DNA of 64,000 nucleotides from Torymus aiolomorphi (taxonomy: Eukaryota; Arthropoda; Insecta; Hymenoptera; Torymidae), in assembly GCA_036365515.1 (NCBI GenBank), contig CM070877.1:64740522-64804521 (forward strand), read 5' to 3'. Positions within the stretch are counted from its first letter, which is position 1; each line of letters starts with the position of its first letter. The translations under genes and the position numbers were made by a program. Positions 11,046 to 22,030 of this stretch are shown in pieces. The notes beneath the pieces were generated by a model. The model had not been told where the DNA came from and ran no database searches. It was given only the letters and a program-made list of their open reading frames with translations.

Positions 11046-11140
11046 AAATAAAGCACATATATCTTCCACTGATCACTGTAACCGACAATGGCAATGAGAC
11101 GTAGAGCCACAGTCGAAGTGATAGAGACATAGAAACATAG

Positions 11141-11398
11141 TCGGAGGGACAGAGACGTGGAGACAGAGACGTGAAAAGAGTGAGAGAGCGATTAAAGATA
11201 TAAACGTAGAAACAGGAACCTAGAGATAGGGACGTAGATATAGCCACGTAGACACGGAGGCGTAGAGACAGAGTCGGAGAGACAGAGACGTGGAGACAGA
11301 GACGTGAAAAGAGAGAGCGAGAGAGCGATTAAAGACAGAAACGTAGAAACAGGAACCTAGAGACAGGGACGTAGATATAGCCACGTAGATACGGAGGC
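11141..11398 (+). repeat. 133-bp tandem repeat, two copies, purine-rich
   Basis: The unit starting TCGGAG(G/A)GACAGAGACGTGG at 11141 repeats at 11274 with few changes. Each unit is itself built of GAGACAGAGACGT-like submotifs. It ends where the left TIR of the adjacent transposon begins. Minus-strand frames through it are repeat-derived. Confidence 0.9.
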
Positions 11399-11633
11399 AC
11401 GGTGTATTTGAAGGTAGAAAAAGTTTGATAAAAATGAGGAAAAAATCGGTTTGCGCAGGCTGATTCAGATTGAAAATTAGATTCAAAATCCGCAAAAATT
11501 GAAATCCTAGCTGATCCGTTTCGCATTTTATCGGCATTTTTCTATTTTGAGCAATCAAAACACAGTAAGACATATTGTTCGACGTTTTCTTTAAGAACTT
11601 TAAGTCATACAACTTATAAAAACAATTCTTTTT
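11399..11633 (+). repeat. Left terminal inverted repeat of the 11399-14779 transposon
   Basis: Pairs with 14551-14779. The best-conserved blocks are the GATAAAAATGAGGAAAAAAT region and the ATCGGCATTTTTCTATTTT region. Similarity fades after about 11633. Confidence 0.85.
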
Positions 11634-12077
11634 TCTGGAGAGCATATAGTTTTCATGATCCCCAGCATTTTCTATTGGTTATTAAAAATTTAATTTGGTT
11701 ACATAAAACCCCAAAACCCATAAACCCGTAAACCCATAAACCCTGTTATACCCGCTGACTCTCTCGCGATAAGCCCCTGCAGACGCGCAACCCAACAGCC
11801 GCGGAGCACCGGTCACCGCGCTGCTAGTACCGCGCGCGGCCGCCAGGCGATGCCGACCCTTGCCTTTTTTGCCTCTCCCACCAGTAAAGCAGCGCGCGGA
11901 TGGGCATAAGAGGAGGCCGGTCTCCGGGCTACTCGTATTTTATTTTGAAATAGAAAATTGTGTACTCTAAATTATAAATATATCCTCGTTGAAAAGCCAA
12001 AAATTGTATATTTTATAACATTTTATTAGAATTTTTATTAATTAAAAAATTACGGTGTTATTTTAATTTATTTTAAA

Positions 12078-14230
12078 ATGAGTCATGGAAATAAATCTTC
12101 TCATGAAGATAACAGAAAAAAGTCTGTGCTCCATGTGGAAAAAAAATTACATTTAGAAAAAAAAGACCAGAAAGTTTTCTTATAACCAAAAACACTGAAA
12201 ACTTGATTAAACAGTTTATATCTAATGTCTTTGATTTGATAGATGAAAAGTATCCTTTGAGTATTTGTACAACTTGTCATATTACTCTACTTGATGCTGC
12301 AAAAGGTAAATTTCAAAGACCATTGCAAAAAATGCCCAACTATGGAGATCTAATATTACCAAAAGAGACTAGACGTAATAACCTGAGTGCGTGCGAATGT
12401 TATATATGTTCAACTGCTACATTTAAAGGTCACGTAAAAATTGTGAAAGGTAAAGGACACAAAAGAGATTTGAAAAACGTAATTGATGTTTCTACGGAGC
12501 TCTTTTAAGATCCTCGACAACAGATCAACTTACTGTTTCACCTGTAGAAAGTACGAAAACTAAAATTTTAATTCAAAGGTGTAGTAAATGTTTTCAAGAG
12601 GTTGGAAGGGGCAAACGTCATCCCTGTAAAAGTGTAAATGAAAATATTTTAAACATTATAGATCAACTTCCAGAGAAAAACAAAGATCAAATTGTCATTA
12701 GTATTTTTAAAAAAAAGGTTGAATCTGTCACTCCCTCATCTAAGAAACTTTCTAATATTAGTTTGAATTGATCTACTGGCGGCCGGCAGACTAAAATTGT
12801 TTTGAATCCGGGTATCAAAAAAAGTATTTCGTTTGACGAAGAGAGTTTGGATAATTTTAGAATTAATTTCAGGCAACCAAATGAGAAAAATAACAAATTT
12901 TATAAGGTGCAAAGTAGGAAGAAAGTCCATTCCACTTCGTTACGCAAAACATGTATCCGATAAATCTAAAATTTTGAGTGATGTATATAAACATGAAGTA
13001 CATTATTTCGATTGTGAAAGTAGCTCGAATAAAGAAAAAGAAAAACTCCTTCGACCTGTCGTCTATGCAGACGCAGAAGAGCTCCTCGATGCAATTATTG
13101 AGCATCGGAAAATAGAAGGCAACGTTTTGGTAAAAGTTTTAGCTGATGGAGGTCAAGGCTCTTTCAAAATAAGTTTGACAATTTTCCACAAAATTATTCT
13201 CCTAATTCAGACAATACATGTCCAAGTGATACTTATGATGATGAAAATAATCAGATAACTGACGATGAATCAATTGGATTGAATAGTAGAAGAAAACTTT
13301 ATTCTGAGGGTGGAAGTGTTGGTAAAAAAGGTAAGCTCACCAGTGTAAACCAATTAATACTCTTGTGCGTGGTTCCTAATATAAAGGAAACGTACGAAAA
13401 TGTTAAGCTATTGTTTGAACTAACAAAAATTAATAATATTCCGTTTAAATTTGTTTCAGATTTCAAACTTCTGCTAGTTGTAAATAGACAGCAAACTGCA
13501 TCAGCAACGTTCCCGTACCCCTATTGTTTTATTAAATTACACGATTTAAAAGAAAACCCTTTCACAGATTTCTCCAGTGCAAACACTAGTTTGTCTTCAA
13601 CTGATGGTTTAGAAACTGAAAATCAAGTACAGTTAAAAACCTACGGGGGTCTGAGAGCTGATTATAATAAATTTCTTCTCGCTGGTAGTAATAAAAAACT
13701 TAGCATAGAAAGTCGTAGTACTAATAATATCCCTCTCTTCAATGAAGAAGATAACGTTTGTGTTTAAGAAAAATGCGTTGTCCCCGAATTGCACATTTTA
13801 CAAGGTTTCGTAAACCACTTATTTTGGAACGGTTTCGTCAAACTTTTAGGCAGGGAAATAGCATTACTATGGCCACAAAAATTAAATCTAGTTTCTAAAC
13901 ATTATCACGGAGATGCTTTCGAAGGAAATGCTTGTAGAAAATTGCTTAAGGTAGCAGATAAACTTAATGCCGAAGAAATTTATGAAAAGGTAGATTTTTT
14001 TAAAGTTGTGCCCTACATCGCTGCTTATAAATCAATGAACAAAATTGTAGATTGCTGCTTCACTTCTGGGAAAATTGAATCATTAGTTGAGCCTTATATC
14101 TGAATTAGGTAAGGCATTAGCAAGCATTGAGAATCTTAGCGAAACTTTGAAAATTCACGTGATTCTTGCTCATGTAAAGGATAGTTTGAACTACATCGAT
14201 AATGGTTACGGCTTAGCGACATTCATAATA
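12078..14230 (+). pseudogene. Degenerate transposase-like gene, cysteine-rich N-terminus, CPYC-type motif region
   Basis: The presumed start is ATG 12078. Fragments in several frames read in order as one protein. The N-terminal part contains cysteine pairs (CAPC near 12132, CTTC near 12268, CECYIC near 12390, CSKC...HPC near 12580-12630). The middle has a 'VLADGGQGSFK' block near 13135 and a 'SDFKLLLVV' block with 'FPYPYC' near 13455-13530. The C-terminal part has 'LHILQGFVNHLFW' and 'YHGDAFEGNACRKLL' (13789-13960), then a helical tail to about 14230. I recall similar uncharacterised proteins in insect and cnidarian genomes, with D...D residues that suggest an RNase-H-fold transposase, but I cannot name the superfamily. 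At least five frameshifts or stops mark it as dead. Confidence 0.7.
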
Positions 14231-14550
14231 TAACTTATGCACCAAGATTACGTAAGGCAGTAACTGAATTTTCGTCACTACATATCTAATTGTATTCTAA
14301 TGTAGTCTGATTTACTATGAACAAATCATATACAAATACTTTAAAACATAGAGAAAAAAAAAACAAAAAAAAAAATACAAAAATAAAAATAAAAAAAATT
14401 AGCAAAAAATACAAAAAAAAACGAAAAAATGGGTTCATACTACCACTACATCCTCGTCGTTGACCCTGGTGTAAACTAAAAGTGGTTAAATTCTAATTTG
14501 CCTTTGAATAAAGATAACATTTAATAAAGAATCAAGTTTATTAGATGAAA

Positions 14551-14779
14551 ATAACTTTCCTATAAGTTTTATCACCAAAAGTTCCTAAAGAAAACGTCGA
14601 ACAATAATGTCTTACTGTGTTTCGATTGCTTAAAATAGAAAAATGCCGATAAAATACGAAAGGGATCAGCTAGGATTTCAATTTTTGCGGATTTCGAATC
14701 TACTTTTGATTCTGAATCAGCCTGCGCAAACCGATTTTTTCCTCATTTTTATCAAACTTTTTCTACATCAAGCACACCG
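14551..14779 (-). repeat. Right terminal inverted repeat of the 11399-14779 transposon
   Basis: Inverted partner of 11399-11633, differing from it by scattered substitutions and one or two single-base indels, for example the extra T after AATAATG in the segment matching the left arm's ACATATTG. Confidence 0.85.
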
Positions 14780-14825
14780 TACTTATTGATATTTTTCAAA
14801 ATTTTAGTGACCTAGACAGTCGATT

Positions 14826-14890
14826 AGGACCACTGGGGATACCACTTACAAATAAAACGCATCTTTCTATTTACCTCTAAGGTGATATGG
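14826..14890 (-). repeat. Diverged copy of the dispersed 'CGCCAATAGCCCTAC' repeat
   Basis: Contains GGGGATACCACTTA...AATAAAA and CTCTAAGGTGATATGG, which align with the reverse-oriented copy at 15800-15895. It is much more diverged than that copy. Confidence 0.55.
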
Positions 14891-15749
14891 AAAAAATAGA
14901 ACACAATATATCTTCTTCAATATATTTGCAAATCGATTAACTTAAAAATTAATTGAGTTAATGTTCTGAGTTAAAAACTTCTCGTAAGCGTCAATTTACA
15001 AAAAACTTTCATCCCTGCCGCTGTGCAGTCCCTCCTTAATTTTGTAGCTCCTCCTTAAAATATAAATCGAATCCAATAAAATTAAAATTAATTCCAATAC
15101 ACGTGTAAGTATAACACATTATACTATGCAACTCCTTAAAATAAGATTTCCTTTAAGTCTATAATATTACTATTATCGATTATAACGATCAGCGAAAAAT
15201 ATATGTGCTTTGTTTGAACATTAAGGGAATTCTCTAAATACCAAACTAGGGAAAATGAGGGCCATTGATCTATTTGTTAATTTACAAAGTAAATATTGTT
15301 CAATAAAGTCTTACAAATACTGGTTAATTAATTAATAACTATACATTAAAAAAAAAAACAATTCTATTCGTCTGAATGATCAACAAGTTTCGTAAGGAAG
15401 TTGATTTGACTATTTTTTGAGGTTAAATGTACCGTTTTTTAATGCACTAAATTTTTTTTAATACATATAGGTATACAATGATACTTTTTGAGAACAATAA
15501 TCGTTCGTCGCATGCTTATCTTTGGATGAAAATTTTTTCATTACAAACAACTTTTAATGCCCTGCAAAATACGTAAATTTGTGCGAAATCCCATAAGAGT
15601 CCAGGTTAAATTACTTAAACGAAAACACCAATATCTTGCTTCCTATGTACCTCTTGGTTCGAAAAATTTAACTGAGTTATTTTAAGAGTTATACTAACCA
15701 GTCCTTCAAATTTTATTAAAATCTGCTTTCTTATTCAAAATCGAGAGAA
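14891..15749. other. AT-rich DNA, no gene seen
   Basis: No long open frame, recognisable domain or repeat could be supported in this stretch. Confidence 0.5.
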
Positions 15750-15914
15750 TTCCTTTAAGCTATTCCTTAAACGATTATTTGTAATACATTTTAATATGAG
15801 AAGTGGTTATGTAGGGCTATTGGCGAATGATACCACTTTAAATAAAAATCCAACGCGTCTGTTAATAGTACCTCAAAGGTGACGTTGGAAACTTTTTTTC
15901 GTTTCAATAAAAAA
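15750..15914 (-). repeat. Dispersed repeat, right copy (inverted partner of 10884-11045)
   Basis: The reverse complement carries ATTGAAACGAAAAA, then a GTTGGATTTTTATTTAAAGT block and GTATCATTCGCCAATAGCC, matching 10884-11045 across its length. Confidence 0.8.
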
Positions 15915-16194
15915 CTGCTGCCAATTCTTTGGCACTTAGCTTTCTCAAAATAATTTATCGATTCTTTTTATTAAATTGAAATTATAATAATAAATTAAAT
16001 TTTTCACAAAAAAAAATAAAAAATTTTCTAAATTAAATTATCTCAAATTTATGACTTTTAATACATTTTCATATTTATATAATATTTTTTTTAAGATTGT
16101 ATTAATATAATTTTTTAATTTTATCTTATTGAAGAAGAAACTATTTTGTTATTAATAATTGATGATTTTAATATTTTTGACGATTATATGAAAA
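15915..16194. other. AT-rich DNA, no gene seen
   Basis: Very high AT content with homopolymer runs. Nothing coding is recognised. Confidence 0.5.
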
Positions 16195-16290
16195 AAAAAA
16201 AATTTTAACCTCAAATATCTTTAGTCGTAATAAATCGATTTTTTTAGCAACTAACTCGTTTCGAAGATATAAAATCGTAGCCGTACTGAT
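16195..16290 (+). repeat. Truncated copy of the 306-bp tandem repeat
   Basis: Carries TTTTAACCTCAAATATCTTTA and the CGATTTTTTTAGCAAC...GAAGATATAAAA blocks seen at 16713 and 17019. It is interrupted by the foldback element starting at 16314. Confidence 0.75.
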
Positions 16291-16313
16291 TAGCGCCTTC
16301 TCACATCTCTGAT

Positions 16314-16586
16314 GGACTCGCCACAAATGACCCGTGCCATGTTGTGCCGTGTCGTGCCGTGCCATGCCGTGCCGTGCCGTGCGCTTTTGAAAAATGAGTG
16401 TGCCGTCTACCAACATTATTGCGTCCGTGCTCCAAGCAACAATGATCAAAGCGTGGATGATCTCAGATCAAAGCACTGACGCAATAAGTTGGTAGACGGT
16501 ACAACACGCGTTTTTCAAAAGCGGACGGTACGGCACGGCACGGCACGGCATGACACGGTAGGGCACGGTTCATTTGTGGCGAGTCC
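16314..16586. mobile_element. Foldback/MITE element with about 110-bp TIRs rich in GTGCC repeats
   Basis: The outer 17 bp are perfectly inverted (GGACTCGCCACAAATGA at 16314-16330 against its complement at 16570-16586). The inverted similarity continues inward through GTGCC/GGCAC pentamer arrays and the GCGCTTTTGAAAAA and TACCGTCTACCAAC blocks, leaving a core of about 55 bp. No coding capacity. It separates a truncated tandem-repeat unit from the two complete units, so it is probably a non-autonomous DNA transposon inserted there. Confidence 0.85.
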
Positions 16587-16624
16587 CTGAGGAACAGATA
16601 TAAAGAACAAATAACATGGGTTAT

Positions 16625-16695
16625 TATATCTATATATACGATGAACAGACTCTTGTTCCTCGTGTATCTCGCTGTTCATTGTATATATAGATATA
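16625..16695. repeat. 24-bp stem hairpin (23 of 24 paired, 23-nt loop)
   Basis: Arms 16625-16648 and 16672-16695 are reverse complements except for one position (…TATACGATGAACAG against CTGTTCATTGTATA…). The size fits a small pre-miRNA-like hairpin or the ends of a micro-MITE. Only structure supports it. Confidence 0.8.
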
Positions 16696-16712
16696 CTAAC
16701 AATCCTCTTTTT

Positions 16713-17283
16713 CAAATATCTTTAATAGTAATTGACCGATTTTTTTTGGCAACGAAATCGGTTCGTAGATATAAAAAAGCTGTCTCTGTGCCAAATTTCA
16801 AGACGATTGGTTGACTTTTACTCCTGTTTGTCGTGTCCAAAAGAAAAAACCACTTTTTTCCAAAAATTTTTTTTTCTCGAAAACAAATGAAGATAATCAC
16901 TTTAAATTTTAACCAAATATAATCAATGAGTGTTATAAATGGTTAAAATTTTAGGTCGATAAATCAACAATTCTCTGAAAAAACACAATTAGAAAATTAA
17001 AAAAAAAAATTTTAACCTCAAATATCTTTATAGTAATTTACCGATTTTTTTTTCGGCAACGAACTCGGTTCGAAGATATAAAAAAGCTGTCTTTGTGCCA
17101 AATTTCAAGACGATTGGTTGACTTTTACTCCTGTTATCGCGTCCGAAAGAAAATTCCCTTGTTTTCAATAATATTTTTTTTCTCTGAAACAAATGAAGAT
17201 AATCACTTGAAATTTTAACCAAATATAGTCTTCAATGAGTGTTATAAATGGTTAAAATTTCAAGTCGATAAATAAAATATTTT
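16713..17283 (+). repeat. 306-bp tandem repeat, two full copies
   Basis: Units start at 16713 and 17019 with CAAATATCTTTA. Shared blocks include AAAAAGCTGTCT(C/T)TGTGCCAAA, GACGATTGGTTGACTTTTAC and GAGTGTTATAAATGG. A third, truncated unit is at 16195-16290. Short minus-strand open frames in both units are repeat shadows. Confidence 0.9.
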
Positions 17284-17765
<482 letters not shown>

Positions 17766-18004
17766 CAAATTTTTTTTCTCAAAAACATCGGATATTGGTG
17801 CCAAAAGTCTTAAAAAATATTTTTAAACATTTTTTGTTCCAAAAATTTTTTTCACCATTACAAAGCTTCCTCTTTGAGGAAGCAAAAAGAAGAAGTGATA
17901 GATTCTCTTAAGCGTTACGTTGAATGTTTAAATTCATATAACATATGAAAAATATCTATTACAACTCGCCTTGAAACCAAGAATGTTACTTACTTTTTGT
18001 CAAA

Positions 18005-18050
18005 GGTTGGGGGTTGACGAGCGCAGCGAGTAGGGGGGTACCCCCCAGTG
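18005..18050. repeat. GC-rich palindromic repeat end (GAGCGCAGCGAG + G6/C6 palindrome)
   Basis: Contains the perfect 14-bp palindrome GGGGGGTACCCCCC (18033-18046) next to GACGAGCGCAGCGAG. The reverse-complement arrangement, GGGGCTCCGCCCC followed by GCTCGTTCCGCTCGCC, occurs at 61315-61345 after another CA repeat, so this is a recurrent terminal module of a repeat family. Confidence 0.75.
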
Positions 18051-20057
18051 TGTATATATAGTTAAGATGATTAAAAAGATTAAGATTGCAATATCTTTAA
18101 TTTAAGGGCTGACTACATTCAATTTAAGGGAAGACTAACCTTATATTAAATCAGACTTGTAGAAAAAAGTAAGTATTTGCGCACCTGCACCTGTATTTTT
18201 ATGTAGTTATCTGATGGTAAAATTTGTCAAAACAACTGTATAGATATTTTTTAATTGAAAAACTAATTATGTTTTACTCCCCTTTATTATATTTTATGTA
18301 TTATTATAAATACTTCGTCAAAGGCAATCCTACAGTTTTTATATGTGATAAATAAAGAATTAAAAAGAAACTAAATGTGTGGGTGTCCGTGTGTGTGTGT
18401 GGATGTATGAGTGATATTCATGCAGTATATAAGTGTAATCGCTGATTGTGAGTGAGAGAATAATATGTTGTTTTTATATTAATCTGGAGCGGATATTTAT
18501 AGATTGATAATTTACCTCGAAGTTTAATGTAGTGCTGGCAAACATTGTATTTATAAATTGGCAGTGCTCCAGTCGTCCAGTGCGGATATTCGTGAATCAT
18601 TATTAGTATAATTATTGTGGAAGAAGGAACGGGTGGAGAAAGTACTACATGCACTTTACACTTTAATATCTTTATTTATTTTGACTAATCACTCTCAGCC
18701 ACTCTCTCGTACAAAAATACACTTTATAATTCTAATTGCTTAGAACATCGATAGCGATGTTGCCGCCCGCAGCTCTGATTGAGCACTAAACTCGTCGGCG
18801 GGCGCCGCTCGCATCGTACACAGACAAGAGCGGTAAGAGGGGAGAAACAAAGAACACGAGCTCTGGAGAGACAGAGGGCAGCTTACCCAGGCCCGTATAT
18901 CTAATAATAATTCACTCCTGCGTATACTGACAAAATAAATGAATTTTAATGTTTAGTATCCTTTATAACCCGTTTACTATTATTTAGCAGTGTCGTTTTG
19001 TGAAAGTTGTTATTTCTAAAATATTGTGGCTGTAATATTTGATCAATTCATTTTAAAAAAAATTTCAGCAGTACTACAAAACTGCAGGCAAATGTCTATT
19101 TATATATCAGATCTAATGCATTAAGAATTTCGTATCTGTCTATAGGCTTTAATAAAATTGTAACAGCTTTTTAAATTATATTTTGCTTTATTTTTAATAA
19201 ACATATTAGAAAGTATGCAATTTCATACATTGTTACATTTTTTGGAGATATATTTGACGTTATAGAGTACAATAGTTTAAACTAATTTTTCTTTAATTTT
19301 TAAGATTTAAGAAGACTTGATTTATAAGTGCATAAAGTATTTTTAATATTTACACGAAAATAAAAAAATGTATCATAATCTACTTTATTGTGTATTTTTA
19401 CTGTATTGTTTACTTTATGTTATTAACAAAATTATAGACTCCTGATTCAATTTTTAGCCAAAATTGTATACGGTTTCTTTACTATTAGATACTTTACAAA
19501 TAATAAATTTTTCATAAATTATAAATAAATTTTACATACAAATAATAATTTTAAATAACTAAATCTTAATTTTAATAAATCTAAATTAACAGGTATATAT
19601 GATTTGTGCAATAGATCTTATCGACTACTGTTTACAAATTTTAAAAAAACTCGAGATTACCTTTTTTCTATTTTAATCAAGTGCTTTAGTAAAGACATGT
19701 ACAGATACGATATTCTTGATAGATTTTTAACAGGATGGCCCAAAGTATAAATATTTGTTTTATTTGTATTTGTCGCCTGTATTTGTTTAAATGCAACATG
19801 ATTATCTTGTGAAAACATCGTACTTCTCTCATATCTAAACAAATATTTCCCGGTAAAAAGATGGCGTACAACACGTACAAAGCTTTCTCATTGTGCAATA
19901 TCTATGTTCTCACAACATATTGTAACGTTTAGAGGGGTGATGTGTACAAATTAAAAAAATATTTTTATTTTGAGCATTCTACATATGTGTGTTGTAAAAA
20001 TTCTGTTTCTGCATGCGATTATTCTTATAAGTGTTTTATTATTTTAGCACTCAAAAT
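18051..20057. other. Intergenic AT-rich DNA, no gene supported
   Basis: Short minus-strand open frames (18418-18654, 19657-19898) lack recognisable domains. The region 18760-18900 is GC-richer and CpG-rich, like the LTR-type segments elsewhere in the window, but no LTR ends could be defined. Confidence 0.5.
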
Positions 20058-21355
20058 GAAAATAATCCTCTGAATGTTATTAATTTGCTGCTTGCCTATT
20101 TCCAAACACTGATATTGAAGAAAGCCCTAATAATATTAAAGAAATAGAAATAAAAGATCATTTCCAAATGATACTGTTAGATTTAATGGAATCGTCTAAT
20201 AGCATAGATGCTATAATGGAAAAATCGTTGGATTTTCAAGAAGAATATAAAGAATCAGATGCACGTATTGTGGAAGATATTGATTTACATACATTTCCTT
20301 ACGGTCCTGAATTACCTACGAATCGATGTACGAGAGATGAAGAACTATTGAGTTTTGAATACAAAAAAAGGGCTGTAGAATATTGGAGAAGTGGAAAAAC
20401 AAAAAAGAATATATCGCTTAAAGCAGTTCAAAATAGATTCAGGAAAGTAGTTAGTTCTGAAACACAGTTACATCGCTGGGCTCACTAAATCAATCAAGGT
20501 GGAACATACCGAGAAAAAATTGCAAGAATTTGCAATCTCACACCAGAAAATTTTACAGCTGCTTTATAATTAATAATTCATGACAACGATTTAAGAAGAT
20601 GGGCTCTATGCAAGCACAAAAATTAATCGGAAATGAGGATATAATATTTACAGTTTTAAAACGTTGGCTTTGAAAATTTAAAAACTCCCAAAGAATTGTT
20701 TCTCGAAAAATTAATAAATTTATCAAAAAAAAAATGTATAGAAAATAGAAATGATTTGCATAAAAAAGAAGTAGAATTCGTAACAGAAGTCAAACAATTG
20801 ATTAATGAAATATGCACTGACAATTCGTATACCTCTTGCTTTTGAAAGGAAGTACAGTGCCTTGTACAGTCGGTCACATCAACAACTCATAGCTATACTG
20901 TAGAGCTGACAGTTTCAGCCACAGGAAAGTTACTATCACCATTATTTTTAGTATTAAAGGAACGAAGCGGAGAATTCGGACCAATTGTCTCACAAAATTT
21001 GTTTGTGACTACAAATGTATATGTTACATCCTCGACATCTGGAAAACATAATTCAGGTAAAATCATGTTTTATTAATTTCTAAAGATAAAACGTTAATTA
21101 TTTCACAAGACATATTTAAATAAAATTAAAATTTGTAGAACTCTTTAAGGCGTGATTAAAAGAGGTATATTTTCCTCAAATTGGGTCTACAAGCATGCTG
21201 CTAATTAATTCATGAAGTGGTTAATGTCCAACGGTTGTACAGGAAATTAAGTCACACGATAAAATACTGCATCTCAAGATGATACCTACAGGAATGACTG
21301 GAAACATCCAGCCGTTAGATGTATCTGGATTCGGCACATGGAAGAACTATGTTAA
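20058..21355 (+). pseudogene. pogo-like transposase, N-terminal and central part (copy 1)
   Basis: The longest fragment is 20168-20488 (about 106 codons). It contains a helix-turn-helix DNA-binding stretch 'KRAVEYWRSGKTKKN...QNRFRKV' that aligns with 'TNAVNFWRSGSKGR...KHRFRKV' in the relative at 53400. Downstream pieces in changing frames match the rest: 'RIVSRKINKF'-like near 20700, the 'TVELTVSATGKLLSPL' block near 20900 and 'PTGMTGNIQPLDVSGFGTWKN' at 21285-21350, the last carrying a catalytic Asp of the DDE/D triad. Several stops and a missing stretch between about 20830 and 21280 show long decay. The coding is cut at TTAA 21352-21355. Confidence 0.85.
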
Positions 21356-21418
21356 CCCTTTGTTGCACATATTTTTCTATTCAGTGATTTTACTTGAAAA
21401 CTCTTACTCGGGTGTTTT

Positions 21419-21720
21419 CGGGGTCGCTGATCACAAATCTGATGTCAGATTTTTGAAATTTTCAATTCAAGATGGCGTATTCAAGATGGCGGTTCGGAAA
21501 TTTCGAAAAATATGATGTACAAGTTTACAAATCACGACTCAGGGGTTTTCGGGGTCGCTGATCACAAATCTGAAGTCAGATTTTTGAAATTTTCAATTCA
21601 AGATGGCTGATTCAAGATGGCGGTTCCGAAATTTCGAAAAGTATAGATGTACAAGCTTAAAAATCACTACTCAGGAGTTTTCGGGGTTGCTGACTACGAA
21701 TCTGTTATTATATTTTGTAG
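21419..21720 (+). repeat. 131-bp subterminal repeats, left end of piggyBac
   Basis: The block CGGGGT(C/T)GCTGA recurs at 21419, 21550 and 21681, exactly 131 bp apart. Each unit also contains the ATTCAAGATGGCGG-type block. The unit is found inverted at the right end of the element (about 34970-35215). Confidence 0.9.
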
Positions 21721-21759
21721 GTCTTCATAATAGATCTAATATGGCGAGTACTAAAATAT

Positions 21760-22030
21760 AAACTGTGGTTAAAATATTGGTGACTTTCGAAAATTTACTC
21801 TTTCTTGGCGTAACCCAGAGCTAACGACGAGGACGTAAAAGAGTACTAGCTCCACTTTTTTTGTTCTTTTTTTTGTTTATTTTTTTTTATTTTTTTTTAT
21901 TTTTTTAAAATTTTTTTATATTTTTTTCTCCAGTTTTTATACGTTTATTTAACATTTTACAAATATTTTTTCGTATATTTGCCTTCGATTTTGCCCATGA
22001 AGTTGTGAAAAAGTAAGCGTTCTTCTTGAC
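21760..22030. other. piggyBac internal non-coding DNA with poly(T) tracts
   Basis: Lies downstream of the minus-strand transposase stop. Poly(T) runs with single interruptions fill 21857-21925. Nothing else is recognised. Confidence 0.5.

Larger units (their letters stand above)
11399..14779 (+). mobile_element. 3.4-kb DNA transposon with long TIRs, superfamily unassigned
   Basis: The segments 11399-11633 and about 14551-14779 are inverted copies of each other over about 230 bp with roughly 90 percent identity by eye. Both end in ACGGTGT read inward. Between them lies a single broken coding region (12078-14230) in plus orientation. Length, long TIRs and one central gene are the architecture of an autonomous cut-and-paste transposon. 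No convincing target-site duplication is visible; the left flank is the purine-rich tandem repeat. A-rich sequence separates the end of the gene from the right TIR. Confidence 0.8.

Noticed and set aside
11011..11645. Minus-strand frames with Ser/Leu repeats
   Set aside because: Products of the 133-bp tandem repeat and the transposon TIR, no protein family.
16713..17283. CRISPR-like direct repeats
   Set aside because: Two 306-bp units with no short repeats and spacers; the genome is eukaryotic.
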